Shown here: positions 25,901 to 40,900 of the stretch, piece after piece
Layout of the letters: each line of letters starts with the position of its first letter
How positions within the stretch are numbered: position 1 is the first letter of the stretch
Origin: Liolophura sinensis
Taxonomy: Eukaryota > Mollusca > Polyplacophora > Chitonida > Chitonidae
NCBI RefSeq assembly: GCF_032854445.1
Contig: NC_088307.1
Location: 9,620,017 to 9,684,016, forward strand
Direction: 5' to 3'
Length of the DNA stretch: 64,000 nucleotides
Notes under the pieces: generated by a model
The model's database searches: none
Told to the model about the DNA's origin: nothing
Seen by the model: only the letters and a program-made list of their open reading frames with translations
Made by a program: the position numbers and the translations under genes

Positions 25901-28900
25901 TACAGGCTTCTTTAAGGTTTGAGGTCAAACCTAATTTCTGTTATGTGGCTAATAAAATAGCAATATAGCAGAAATATCTCCCTCTACTTAGCATTTTTAT
26001 TTTCTCCATTGTATTCCTTACAAGTTACTTAGAGTGGAAATAGGGTTTGTTTGCAGTGTGGAGCTGTAATGAAACAGGTACCAATATTTAATGTAATTAG
26101 CATGCCGCTGCTAGATTAAGTCATGGGCCATACATGTAGGTTGAAATTCAACACTCAGCTCTCATCAACCCTGAGATCTCACAACATATCAACTGAAAAA
26201 AATGGCAGCTATCTGAAACGTAAATGTGGCTTATTAAAAATGTTGTACCTTTGGTCTACAGGTTACTTCTTGTGATGAAAATTCTCAGATTTGTTTTCTT
26301 GATTAACTTATTTATGTAGCTTGATTTTGAGCTTGAAATATTGAATCATTACCCTGTTGCTCTCATGCATAATGTTCTGCATTCCCCAAAGCCCCATCCC
26401 CACTCCCATCTCACCCCCTTACAAGCCTTTCAGAATTCTCTATAGGGTGGTAACACAGCCATATCAGGAAAAAGTAGAGTCATTTGGTAGGGAAATTTTT
26501 ATTTTTAGTTTGAATAATGAATGGAATTTTTCAAAAAATTAACCTTGAGAAAGGAATTTTGTCTAATGTCTAATAATCACTGTAGACAAGCCCTGTTTTG
26601 GAGGGTCATTCTGTTTACCCCAATGAACATACATATATTTTAATAATGGCTCTGTCGCTGGTTTCATAAGATCCATAATATTAGATTTAACCTGGAATCT
26701 TGATTACGGCAAGCATTTCCAGGATGGTAGTCACATGCACTGATGGGACTAACTCTCCTGAACATGTGCAAATGAATTGACCATTTACTTGTGGATGTCT
26801 CAAAGTATGAGTACAAATTAATTGTTCTGTACCTCTTCTGGGTAGTAATATATAAGTTATCTTGGACATGTGAAGGATGTTTGTGCTTGTACAGAGTGTC
26901 TGTTTTGATAGAATATATTGTATACCAATGTCATGTGACACTCGCTCATTAGCTGAGAATACATGTATATATAAGCATATACTTACATATGTAGGACATT
27001 TTATAGTAAAATTGAACATGATAAATGAATGAGGTATATCCACATTTCACAAAAAAAATGATGTCTACAGCATCTTGTTAAACGTATAACGTCTGTGCTA
27101 CTGCTTTCTTCAGATCTTGTTTTAAATCAGTGACCTAATTAACGGTTTTTGAATTCCCTCTTTTCCAACTCTGAATGAAAAATACTTCCCGGCCATAAGA
27201 ACGTTCTGGAATTTCCAAAAGACAGTAAGCTTCTTTATGTGACCCAATAGAATTTAGATGGACAAAATGTTTATTAAATACTTAATGAAAATTGTGAGAA
27301 TAGCCATGTAACAGATGCAGTTTTTAATAGGTGACATGTAATGGATTCATTTCTTTAATTTTTCAAATAGACGTGAGTACTTTCTGGAATATCCTAAAAG
27401 AAGTCACGTTGTATGCATGATTGGTAGCTGATGGTAGTAGGATACATGTAGGTATGTAGGGCAAACATGTAAACATTGTGTCATCAGTCATTGGTTATTC
27501 ATGCTCATCAGACTATGATGCATAAGTGCCACTATAGGATAGTGTCATGTTTGACCTTGTGGACATTGCCCCTTCAAGGATTTAGGTCTTTTGTTTTGTT
27601 CCAGATCTTTCTTGCAGAGATCAGTGTGTTAAATTTACGATCTGATATTTTACATACATGTAGGGCAAGCATGTAAACATTATGTCGTCAGTCGTTGTTG
27701 TTATTCATGCTCCTCTGACTGCAATGCGTATTTGCCAATAAAACAGAATGGTGTCATGTTTGATCTTGAGGACATTGCCCTTTCAAGAATTTAGGTGTTT
27801 CGTTTCATTCCAGAACCTTCTCCAGAGATCAGTGTATTAAATTTATGGGCTTATATTTTACACACATGTAGGGCAAACATGTACACATTAGGGCATAAGT
27901 CATTAGCTCTCATACACTTTTGGACCAGTATTCAGGATTACCGAAATCTAGGGTGGTGTAAATGGAGAGCTATTGTGGTTATGTTTGACCTTGAGGTCAC
28001 TATGGTTTCAAAGATTTAGGTGTTTTGTTTCATTCTAGAATGTTCTCCAGAGATGAGTGTAAATGGGATTACAGTAAATGAGCCAAGGCTTTGCCCATGA
28101 CTAACTTGCAAATTTTGCTTGATTCAGAGATTCAGAGCTTAGAATGAGGTTTTGAGATTTTTGGAAAATGTAAGTTTCAGCACCAAAAGTAATATTTGCC
28201 TATTAAACATGCACATTTTGTGTATAAGATTTTAGGTAATTTAATGGTATATGGTACATGTATATAATTCAGTATATGTGCCTTTTTCATGGCATATTTG
28301 TATGGATTCTTTGACCAGTGAGGCAAACTAGTTGAATCCTGAGCTTTGCTTTTACATCAGGGAGTTTGTTATGTGATTGGCAAGTTCCATTGATTTCATG
28401 TGGGTTCTGTCCAATTTCATTTGGGCTCTGTCCAATTTCATTAACACATACATGTAGTAATAGTACAAAAACAAATGATCTCAATGCCGTGATACACGTG
28501 CAAGTGACATCTTCTAGAAATTTAGTCTCTTGCATTTGGACAGAATTCTAAAAGGTTTGTGATTAACATTCTTTTTTTAGTCAGGGTGGGGTGGTGAGGG
28601 AGAGTCGTTCGTGGTTGTGAAGGGTGGGTTTTAACATAACATGCAATTTTCAGCAGCAGTTTTGTATTCACATTGTCTTTTTTTCCTGTCACCTGTTGAT
28701 TTTCATATGAGCAAACTTGTGTACATGTCATGACAGAATTAAGCATTGTACATGTAAACAAACAAATAAGAAGCTCTTATCACCCTCTTATTATGTATAT
28801 GTACTTCCATATAACCTTTCATCGTTTATGTGGTCATACTCTGTCTGGAAGCTTCTGTAACTTGACATCTCAGATTTCATGACCACATTTTGGAGGTGAT

Positions 28901-31900
28901 GAAATAGGTCAGGGCTGCTTGGAGTGCATTGGGTATGTTTTGTACATGTACATGTACACATAAGATGTGTGAGGCCCCAAGAGTTTTATATCCTTGTAAA
29001 CTAGATGTTAACCTTAACAGCTACTGGTTTGTGCTTTTGTGTCCAGTGTTAATGTGTGTGTAAATACTCATCAGACATTTTCCAACCAAACATGCTCTTT
29101 AAAGTGCATGTGAATATCTACAGTGTTTGTCCATTGTTGGTTTGTTTAACGTTGGTTTGTTTTTTTAACTATCCCACCCTTTCAAAAGCGCTGTTAAATT
29201 TGATTTTTATAACGTTTTTTGTGCAGATTATATTTGTGGCCCCTCAGATTGAGTTTGAAAAAGTTTTGCACATATAGTGTTGGATGTAAATTTTCAGAAT
29301 TGACTTGTGTTTCAATATTTTCTTTCTTGTGGCAAATATCAAGCCATTTCTGATGAGCCTTTTTGAGGATGATAGTTTTGCACTGTGTTCTGAGAAGGTT
29401 CCTAGCTTTGTGAATGAGTAATGATTTAAACTTTTATATTGGAATTGAATATTAGAAAAATTTATTGAATATTGGAAAAATATTCAGGATTTTCTATCCT
29501 CTGGCTGTATTTTTTAATCAGCAAAAATTTTTTATTTAACCTTTAACCTGGCTAAAGAAAAAAGTTATCTAGAAAAAAGAAAAACATTATATAAACACTC
29601 AAAATGATGAATGATACCTTTCTTTTTCAAACCTTGGTTACTAATATTACATGTATTTTAAAAATAAAAATCCTTTAAGTTTGAGATTTTGAATACATGT
29701 AAATAGATTATTAATCCAATATCACTTACAAATGATTGTACGGCTTCATTCTTTCATATTACATTTTATGCCATATCTCGGTGTCAGTTTGAATGATATC
29801 TCATATCTTAAGCCCCAGTCACACCAGTGCTACATCAACATAATAAAAACTTGTGTGATTCGTCATGATTGTTTAATCATGGTCAAGTGCAGCTGCTTTA
29901 CCCCAGTTGAAGGCCAAGAAATTGTTAGCAGGACTCCAATATATCCCCAGTATGGTGATGTGATCATATTAAATCAAAGGCACTCTGCGATAAATATGTG
30001 AATTCAGTTGATGGAGATTGTTTACAGTGCTCATTTGCAGCTCTTACCACAAAGCCAAACCAAGTAAGATCAGTCAGAATTGACTTGCATTGCCCATGTA
30101 GCTGGTTTTGCGACCACTCCAACTGCCTCATGTGCTGGAGATACCTCCAGATTCATCAAGATCTGTGTGGCTTGAGTGTGAACAATGAAACATTTATGAA
30201 AACTGCTCACAGTTTTTCATTAACAATTTGTTTTTACCAATCATATTAAAGTGTATGTGTGACTGGGACTTTATTGGAGTCAGCACACTCATTTATGTGC
30301 AAAGTTTTGTTCCTATGATGTGGGAACATAATACATGAACTTCAGGGCTTCATTCTGCATGTTTCTATGTCAAAGTTTAGAATTCAAGGAGAGAAATTCA
30401 TTCAAGCTGCGCAATATAATATAGTAAGAGTATTATAATTTATGTAATTTAAATTTAATTTATAATTTTATTGCATATGAAATGTTGACAATATATTAAT
30501 AATGTCTGTAAATAGCAGTGAAATTAAGTTGATGGTCGTTAAATGTAAATGTTTCTAATGGTTAAAGTTAAAATGCGACTGAAAAAAAACAGACAACAAA
30601 GGTCTAAAAGAACAGTTACCATAAAGCCTGTAAAAACAGTAGTCTCATGTTTATAACATTGGTGTCATATACTAGTAACTCAGAATGCTATGTTTTTCTC
30701 GTCCAAGCTAGTTAACCGTTTAAAGTATATTTAATAGTGTAAAAACAATGTTTGCCCTAAATGAAAGGGTGGAGAGAACTGTATCCAGGGACCTTTTGAC
30801 TAGGTTAAAATCAATTATTCCACTGGGTGGGTTTTTGAAATCATATATTTTCCCAATTTTTTTTTCACATTATATTTGAAAATTTATTACAACTTACTAG
30901 AATTATCCTTAGGTATATGAAGTTTGTACAGACATTACCATTTGCAAAAATGGTTCGTCTGCAACTACGTGTAAGAGAAATTCTGATGAAAACAGTGATA
31001 CATGTATGTTCCTACAAGGCCACTATATGTTATCCTATGTTAAATGCTTTCTCTGGCGCAGCAAAAATTCTAAAAAACAAAAATGAAATAGTTTCAGGGA
31101 CAGTTTTGCTTGGCGTCTTGAATGGCACTGACTTTGTCCCAAGTATGTTCCTCATTCGAGGAAGACTTCAGTAAAACATGTAGGTCACCTTGCTGTTCAT
31201 TCCATGCATAGTGTGTAAAGTAGGTATTGTGTTAGACAGTGTTTAATAGCCACTGAGTATCCATTTCTGTGTAGACTTGAACCTTAACTGACACATTGAC
31301 ATACTTTCTTTTGGCTTTGAATCTAGAAACTCTATAGCAAGCCTTCCACCTACATGTACATCATAATAATACCAAGGGACAGATTTTTATGTTTCTTTCA
31401 GGTGGTAAAAAATCATACCATGGATTTTCCTTTCTTTTTTTTTTTTTTAACAATTTTCTTTGTCGTAGATCAAGAAGCTGGGTGGAGAGGGGCTGTATTT
31501 GTACAGGTTGGCGTCCTTCACCTGAACTTCAAGATTTCTTGAAAACTGCTGGGTGAAATTTAATCGAGTTTAGTTTCAAAACAAAAAAAAATTTGTTTTG
31601 GTGTCCTTAATAGCCCAAAACTGATTAGACTTTATTTTGTCAGTTTGTAGCAATTCTGATTCTGACTACTGCTTGTCTGCAAGATCTTCCAAACAGCATT
31701 ATGAAATTTAGTTGTATTTGGTTTCGAACTTTCTTACATATATGACTCAGATCCATAGAGTTGAACTGCAAAAGTGTTTGGTCTGAGCCTAAAAGCTACT
31801 GAAGTAAATAGATAGTGATCATTGTGTCCAACTTTCCATTTTCTTGTATATATGTGTCTGCAATTTGTAGCTTATGTTTGACCAGAAATAAACTGTTTCA

Positions 31901-34900
31901 GATTTTGACAGTCTACAATTTGCTGTACCAATTGGCTTTTTGTGGATTTTGGAATATTTTGAACACATCACCCTGGTTCATTCATCTGGCCACGGACATC
32001 GCAAAAACAGTGTCACTTTTTGTAAAACATGAATTTTAAAGTGACCACCACAGATGTCATTGCAAACAAAGTTTTTCTGAACAGTTGTAACCATTTATGT
32101 CAAAATACTTAATGAATTTTTTCCACAATGAAAACTTCCACAATCTTGTATAATTTCCGGAGAAGTCTGTCAACAACTTATGCAAAAATTCGAACCATTG
32201 TACTTGTGTATCACTGTTAATAATGGATAGATTTTGGAGCCTGTTCGGCAGTCAGTTTATCCATTTGAATGTGTTTCTCTTGAACTACTTGTGTATGGCG
32301 TCTGATTGTCCATTTTATTGTTTTAAACAATTTAATTGGCTATTCCTTGTTGGTAGTGTTTCTGCTGAACTCCATGTACTTCAGCAAATGTAATCAAAAT
32401 TTGGCTGGAAGCTGTGAGACGTAAAGATACTGCCAGACAATAAGTAGTCTTTATACTTTCTAACTCTCTCTTGTTAGAAAGTATCTTGAAATCATGGTGT
32501 TTATTTGTGATCTGGTCTGCTGTTTTGTCAAAAACATAAACGTCATTATCTCATTCAGCATGAAACATCATTTTAAAAATGCGTGATAGAAGTAGTGTTG
32601 AGAGTTATTGGAGGTGGTCACCTGATTTGGGAAGTTTTGTGTCAAAAGGTGAATGAGCTAAAAGACTAGTTTTAATCCCCCGTGTTACATGTGGATGTTC
32701 TTTGTGTTTCCAGGATCGGTGGACCTTCTTCATGAGGTGAACATAGAGGGTGCTACTCAGGGTGTTCAAAGTGAGATTGGCTTCTGTAATTCCAGAGCTG
32801 GCGGGGCTCCCGATTTAGCCTTTAGCTTAGATCCTACAGCACAGCTTAGCAACACAATGGACAAAGTCTTCCAATGTAAGTATTGTCTGCCATGTACTTG
32901 TTTACAAAATGGCACTGTGTCACCTTATGCATGTACATGGTCGTCCCTGTCACTTCATCTGTCCTTTTTAATGCTATCATACAAATATACCTGTGTCTCA
33001 CAGTTACTTCATCTGTTTACAAAATCATGTTTCACCTCATAGTGATGCTTGTACTGATACCTCACCATTACTTCATTTCTTCACAAAAGCATGTTTTACC
33101 TCATACATGTACCTCACCCATACTTTATATGTTCACATAAATGATATCATGTTTCACCTCATAATGATGCTTGTACTGATACCTCACCATTACTTCATTT
33201 CTTCACAAAAGCATGTTTTACCTCCTACATGTACCCCTCCCATGCTTCATATGTTCACATAAATGATATCATGTTTCACCTCATAATGATGCTTGTACTG
33301 ATACCTCACCATTACTTCATTTCTTCACAAAAGCATGTTTTACCTCCTACATGTACCCCTCCCATGCTTCATATGTTCACATAAATGATATCATGCACGA
33401 GTACTTCACCAGTACTTCATCTGAGCTGATTTGCAAATAGAAGAGAACACATTGGAAAAAAATGATTTGATTTAAAAAAAAAAAATGTATTTTCAGATAG
33501 GTGTTTAGTTGATAAGCATTCATTTTGTTGTGTCATGACTGAATCAACAATGTGTGACATATCTGTGCCAGCCTGGGATTATGCAGCAGGACAAGGACAA
33601 CGTCATCCAGCAAATAATATTAATATTTTGATAAGCACAAACTGCTTGGTATAAGACAAAACTGACATGTAAATAACATTCTGATAGTAACTTTTTTTGA
33701 AACTGCCATTTACCATTATGTTCTGCACCAACTTAAACATTATTTCCAGGCTTGCTATGATGTATTCAAGCTCCAAACTTTATAAATCAGTAAAGTTTTC
33801 GAAATAAAATCATGATTAGATAGTTTATGGTATAAAGGCCATATGTCTGTATATAAAACATTGAACAGGAACATTGCATGCAGGTATACATTTAGCTTAT
33901 TGACATTTTGCAGAATTTCTGTGCCTTATGACACAAGTAGATTAAACCTATGATGAATGAATGAATCATTATTGCTTAACGCCACATCGGCATTATTTCA
34001 GCCATATTGTGGCAATTAATCTTTAATCACATGTAACACTTAGTTTATATAATAAGATATTAACAACCCTTATAATCAACTTATTTCTGTTACGTTTCAG
34101 ATGGCTTTCCAGAAGATTTTTCAATTATAATGACTATAAAACCCAGAAAATTCATATCAGGGAAACTTTTCACAATATATAGCTCATCCCAGGGGCGTGA
34201 ACAAATGTCCTTCCGTATTGGTCAGCAGACAGAGTTTTTATATAGTGATGAAAATGACCGTCCAGGACCTTATGACTCCCCCATTATCCCACTCAATCTG
34301 GCTGATGGAGAGTAAGTTCTTTTCTTTCTTACTTCCCTAATTCGTCTAATTTTTGGGACATCTGATCAGCTCTTTTCGCCCATCATATTTGTAACTGTTA
34401 CCGGAATACACAGTGTCCCTTTTCTCATATAATTAGTCCATCTAATGAACAACACATACATGTACATATCGTTACTTTGCTGAAAAACAAAAACCAAGGG
34501 AGAAGTGTAATTTTTTGTTTACAGGACTACTAATATCTGCTCTAAAAATTAGAAGAATTAGTTGTATGTTGCTCAGTCATTTAACGCTTTGGTGTTTGAT
34601 ATTCAGATTTATCAATAGAGATTGAAGTTTCAGAATTTGTAAAGAATGATGAATGTTTTGGACTTATAAAGGTCTAATGTGTGCATATAATTTGACCATA
34701 TCTGGATTTTGGACAGTTCTCTGCTTCCATCTTTGTCGCAAGCACCAGGGCCCAGTTTCACAAAGCCATTGCTGACTTAATGACCCCATAAATCGTTTAC
34801 ATCGGATTTGGTTAAAATGAATGAAATGAACACTCAAACAATGGGTGTCAGGTTCTTTTGTTTTTTTTTTTCCTTGCATTCGATTATTAGAAATAGCTGT

Positions 34901-37900
34901 AGAGAGAGAAGGTCTGGAGCAAGTAGTCCCGCTAGCACAGCAGGGATTATCTTTCCAACATGACATGTTCTCAATGCACTACATTAAATACCAAATTAAG
35001 TTACGAATCAATTTTTATTTTAGCTTTCTCACCTTTTAGTTTCTTGCTTCAAGAAAATGTAATGTATCCAATGAGTCGATTGTTACGTGGCAAGATTTAC
35101 ATGGAATGCACCTCCCTGTGTGTCTCGAATTTAGCAATCGCTTGGCTCCATGGCCAGTCGTATATTGGACTTATATGTGAAAACAATTATACAAGAAACA
35201 TGTACGTTACAGTCCAATCAAAAAATGTATCTATATATATAAAACAAGATAAAGCACCATGTAGTTTGAAAAGAGAAACTATATACATTCATACATACAA
35301 AAAGCAACAATACAACCAATAGTGCTGACCCCGCAGCTGTCCCATCCAGCAGGAGAAGTAAGGTAGTGGCCAACACCTTCTTCACGTTGCCCCCCTGCTG
35401 GCTGGAACCCCCTACACACATGTACAGAGAACAAAACGATGTGACTGGGAGAAGTTAAGAATGCTAGTTTCTAAATTATTTCTTGGAGAATTTTAATGCA
35501 GATAAATGAGAAAATAAATGAGGGATGAGAATGACACAAACTATACAATGTGTGTGGATTACAAAATCAGACAACTGTTACATATTTATTTTAGAAATTA
35601 TTAGCATATAACAAACACACAAAAAAGCGTGATTAAAATATTATCCAAAACTTCAGACAAAAGCTGAAAGTTGACAGCTTGTATGTATCCTGCGGAGATT
35701 TTTAAGCAGCTTTCGCTAATCATCCCTGTGTGAGCTAGTATGCCCACTTCTACATATTTTGCTTCACCAAGACTAAGGTGTGAATAGATGCTAACACATG
35801 GTGCGCCTGACCCAGTTTTCCGTTAGCCAATTAAAGTGCTCCATTTAGTATTCGATATTCATCCGCAACCGGCTATCCGCTAGTGTTACGCGATATGAGA
35901 TAATTAGCATGGTTTTACCCAATTTGTTTAGCGTTTGAGTTTATTTACTTACGTTTTTGACAAGTGGGTGTATAATAAATATCATACAGGACCATACAAT
36001 CCAATAACTTATAAATATGACAACAAAAAGTTTTAATGAGCGGGAAGCAGGGGTCATCAGCAGGAGTCGTCACCACCTGCATGACGGCCTGAGCCACATC
36101 GGAAGTCGCGAGGCTGGATATAACATTTCACATTAAATGACTTAAATATTCTTTATTAGATCTCAAGCTAATATTTGCCCAAATCTGAACAAATGCCCAC
36201 TGCACAGTATAGTAGTCAGCACTCGACATCCGCTTTTATTTTTTTATTTATTTTTTTTTTGATTGGTGTTTTTATGCCGTACTCAAGAATATTTCACTTA
36301 TACGACGGCGGCCAGCATTATGGTGGGTGGAAACCGGGCACAGCCCGGGGGAAACCCTCGACCATCCGCAGGTTGCTGGCAGACCTTCCCACTTACGGCC
36401 GGAGAAGAAGCCAGCATGAGCTGGACTTTGAACTCACAGCGACCGCATTGGTGAGAGGCTCCTGGGTCATTACGCTGCGCTAGCGTGCTAACCGACTGAG
36501 CCACGGAGGCCCCTCATCAGCTTTTACAAAATGTCCAGTGCTTCTGCAGAACCTATCATGACTGGACACACATGTAGGCCTCCATGCGTTTTGGACATAG
36601 GCAGGCCTACATATTTAGGCCTGTATACATGTAGTTTGGGCTGGTGAACTCTGGAATATCATCAAAATATGTAAGTGTGAAACTTGGGTTTCCTTGGGGA
36701 AATGTTTCATGAGTGCAGCTTCCGTTCTCGCAGTTGTTTCTTCGGATTTGTGATCCAGTGTAGACTCTGATAGCTGCTTTACCGATCGCGGGTTTACAAA
36801 ACAATGTTTAAACGTATCACTACGCAGTGACCAACCGATACGAGGATTTGTTTGATTCCTTTCATTTGTTTAAACCGAATGTGCAAGCAAAGGGTGCAAT
36901 TTTGATTCGGGTTTTTTGGAGAGAAAAAAAATAAAATAAATCATATATATGCGAATGATCTCTTGGTCAAAATTTAAAATCTTCTTACAATGATCGGTTT
37001 TTAGTTTTGGGACTTGAAATTTTGACTCATTTGTCCTAAAATAACATTTATGAGGAGCTCCAAATTTAAATTCCATGCCTTCTAAAAGCTGTTAAAATGG
37101 CATTTCACATGTTTTAAGTCAGAAATAGCTGGAATTGGTCCCGTATAAAGGAGGATGGGTTTGCTTAATCCCTCTCTGGGTTTATACATTCATAACATTG
37201 ACAGCTATCCTACAAGTGCAGAGTGTTTGTAGGGGCCTTGAAAATCTTGAAAGGCAGGAATTTGAATGTTCCTTTTCCAGGCCTTGAAAATCCTGGAAAA
37301 TCAGAAAATTTTTGTATTCAAGCCTTTGAATTCAGTCTACATGTACAAGGCCAACTTCAGCTAGTGTTTCCGCTCTGCTAACATTCCCTTGAGTAAATTT
37401 TGTTAAATCTAAATGCATGGCTGTGTATATGTGCAATAAGCCAGGAATTTCAAAGTGTCTTAATAGACTGGAAAGTCAGAGGTGTTTGTAGCTGGCCCTG
37501 GAAAAGTCTTCAGGACCAACCTGAGTTCATAGCAATATTTGGCATAATATCGAAATAAGATAACTAATTTGTGCAAATTTTGTACGTACAATACATGTAT
37601 CTATGCAGCCATTGTATTGCATACCATTTTACATCAGTTGTTGTCATTTCGTTTTAGATGAATGTACGTATTCTACATTGAGAAACCGATTAGTGAAAAT
37701 CGATATACTCTAATAACCTAAAAACATGTGTATGTAGCTCTAATGTATTGAAGGGAATCCAAAAATTGTTCAGTGGGCAGACTGGTTTTGCTAAAAAAAA
37801 AAAGGGGGCTTACAAATTGCACTTAGGAGCCATACATGTATGTACAGTTGTATTGAAGTATAAAATTCAACAGTGCTCAGAGGAAATAGCTGGTCCACAA

Positions 37901-40900
37901 TCATTTCATTGCTTCCAGAATTTATGCTCTGAATCTTTCACTAGTACACAGCGTATATTCGGTGATGCAATACTCCAAGATACAAAGCCATCCTAATACT
38001 AACATGTTTTCTTGGATGTTTCTCCGATCAGATGGCATAGGATCTCACTGAGCATTAAGGGTGACTCTTTGACTGTGATACATAACTGTAAACCCAACGG
38101 CACCTTTGAACTGGACAGGACAATCCCGTCTTACTGGAACAATGAGGGCATCTTGCTGGTGGGACGGGAACTCGTCGCCGAGGAAACATTTGTGGTTTGT
38201 ACTCAAATATTTGCCAGTTTACTTGGCAGAGAAATATGGAAGTACATGTAGTGAGCATTTGTATGACAGTTTGTTATTAATGTAGAGAGTGGTCATACTG
38301 TGGAATTGGTCCAAACTTTGTGATGATGCGTGTGACATTTGCTGTGTAGTGAGTCATCACGCTGTGGAAATGGTCCAAACTTTGTGATGACATGTGTGAT
38401 AGTTGTTATACGAGACAGTTGTTATACGTGACAGTTGTTATATGTGACAGTTGTTATACGAGACAGTTGTTGTATGTGACAGTTGTTATATGTGACAGTT
38501 GTTATATGTGACAGTTGTTATATGTGACAGTTGTATGTGACAGTTGTTGTACGTGACAGTTGTTATACATGACAGCTGTTGTATGTGACAGTTGTTGTAT
38601 GGTGTGTTATGATTATGTTGAATTGACCCAAACTGTATTATGACATATGTCACATTTGTTGTATGATGACATGTGTGACAGTGTAACAGTTGTTGTATGG
38701 TGTTATGATAATGTGAAATTGACCCAAACTTTGTGATGATGCATGTCACATTTGGTGTGTTATGATAATGTGAAATTGACCCAAACTTTATCATGACATG
38801 TGTGACAGTGTGACAGTTGTTGTATGGTGTTATGATAATGTGAAATTGACCCAAACTTTGTGATGATGCATGTCACATTTGTTGTATTATGATAATGTGA
38901 AATTGACCCAAACTTTATGATGACATGTGTGACAGTGTGACAGTTGTTGTATGGTGTTATGATAATGTGAAATTGACCCAAACTTTGTGATGATGCATGT
39001 CACATTTGTTGTATTATGATAATGTGAAATTGACCCAAACTTTATGATGACATGTGTGACAGTTGTTATATATGTGACAGTTGTTGTACGGTGTGTTATG
39101 ATAATATGAAATTCACCCAAACTTTATGCTGATGTCCATGACAGTTGTTGTATGGTGTGTTGTGATAATGTTGAATTGACCCAGACTTTATGAAGATGTG
39201 TGTGACATTTGTTGTATAGTGTGTTGTGATAATGTGGCGGCAACACACACAGTATATGTACACACACCTAATGACTCCTATGACTGAAAAATTGTGAAGT
39301 ACAACGTTAAACCCCAAGCATACATACACATACATACATCACATGGTCTCAAAGTTTACGATGTAGGTTTACACTTGTATGATGCAGAACTACACTTGTA
39401 TGAGTTTTTTGTATAATGTCACGGTGACCTGGAATTGACCCAAATCATATAGTTTGTATGATATTGTATTGTGTAATCCTATCATTATGTGGAATTGAAC
39501 CAAACTTTATGCTGTATATTTGTACAGGGCCTTGTACAAGACCTTATCATTGTGCCCAACCCAGAAGCTGCCTACGACCAGTGTGAATATTACACTCCTG
39601 ACTGTGAGTATTCATTCCCGGTCTTTGAAGAGGAATCTGTGGACATCACTATGGAACCTGAGATGGTGACGAAATATACAGAGGTACATATAGGCCTAAA
39701 CCACTTAACAAAGCTTGAAAGTGAAAGTGAAAGTGAAAGAAAATGAAAGTGAGCGTCATCAGTGGGATATCTGAAAACTGTACAAGAAAAGACTTTTGTT
39801 AGTGACAAATAAAATATTTTCAAAAATAGACATTATCAATCCATCTGGTAACCCGTACTTTATTTCTAAGGTGTCTAATTAAAAAAAATCTTTTAACAGA
39901 TTCAGGACTCTTTATGTAGGTCATGATTTTTGTACAGTGACCTCATGTTTCTCATAAGCATGTTGTACAACGGCAGACATGACACATACATGTACATGGA
40001 TTGTAAAATTTGCTGTTGTTCATTTCTTTCCAGAGGTTTGTCACACGGTATAAGGTGGGGCTCCTCTTTTAATAGTTTGCAGCTCTCCTTTACAACATGT
40101 GCTCCAGATATGCAATAATTCTATAGCCTTACAAATTAAGCAGCATTACACAAGTTTGAATCCGTACTTATCATTGAACTGGTCAAATATTAACACAAAA
40201 ATGGTGCCCTTGCTCGTGTTCTTAAATCCAGCTCTTGTTGGTTATGGTGTTAAAATAAGAAGGTTTGCGAAATACCACGAGAAGGTTGGTGGTTTACTCT
40301 CAGCACTTAGTGTCTTCAACATATAAGTGCATAGTTCGTCAGTACACCTGTTAAATAAATATACAGTATTTGTCACTGTTAACCGCATCATATGTCATAT
40401 TAACAACTATGTGTAAATTAAAGTTTGACTGGTACAATTGCTTTTGTGAGAAAAATTTATGCTCTGTATCAACGTTTCTGACAACAATGCACGACTCACA
40501 AAAGAGAAAGTACCTGTATCTTCATTTCTAATGTGACAAAATTTTCTTCTCAAACTTACTACTGCACTAAAGAGTCTGTCAACTGTATGGCCATGCAAAT
40601 CTTGAAAACCAGGTGCTACAGAATCTTTGTGTCTCCATTTGATGTATGTGTCCAAGCATGGCAAAAGAAATGCCTATGCCTGTATTCTCAGTCATGATTT
40701 GTAAGATTAGCATTTTTTTAGTTTCAGTAATCAGTAACGTGTTCAAATCAAAGGATGCAGTTACAGACTAAATGTCATTTCCTACAGCTATGCCTCAGCA
40801 TCTGTGCATTTTATTTATTTGATTGGTGTTTTATGCTGTACTCAAGAATATTTACCTTATACGACAGCAGCCAGGGTATGGTGGGAGGAAACCGAGCAGA

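Larger units (their letters stand above)
10945..32713 (+). other. Intron 1 (21.8 kb)
   Basis: This intron separates the signal-peptide exon from the TSPN exons. It holds a truncated SINE (12.1 kb), two related dispersed repeats (13.5 and 14.1 kb), a MITE-like element (14.5 kb), a piece of a second SINE-like family (21.5 kb), a 17-bp minisatellite (23.6 kb), degenerate interspersed repeats (11.8, 23.8 and 28.1 kb) and a ~205-bp triplication (27.5-28.0 kb). The remaining AT-rich DNA shows no coding block with family similarity. Enhancers are likely in a first intron this long but none can be pointed to. Confidence 0.85.
34312..38031 (+). other. Intron 3 (3.7 kb)
   Basis: Contains a full-length SINE on the minus strand (36.24-36.51 kb) and a minus-strand MITE-like copy ending at 37.14 kb. 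A short stretch at 34748-34800 begins gggcccagtttcacaaag, which looks like the end of another degenerate repeat. The rest shows no recognisable feature. Confidence 0.8.

Noticed and set aside
30917-31174. 85-residue open frame in intron 1
   Set aside because: No similarity to a known family that I recognise, no splice or codon-use support, and its length is possible by chance.
32883-33262. Open frames continuing after exon 2
   Set aside because: The good donor at 32876 and the phase match with exon 3 end the exon; the frames continue only through the 122-bp array.
36175-36504. Open frames of 60-100 residues on both strands at 36.2-36.5 kb
   Set aside because: They are translations of the antisense SINE, and the same peptides appear at the other SINE copies.
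38486-39335. Minus-strand open frames rich in His, Asn and Thr
   Set aside because: They are translations of the 16-bp and 127-bp arrays, with no start context or family similarity.
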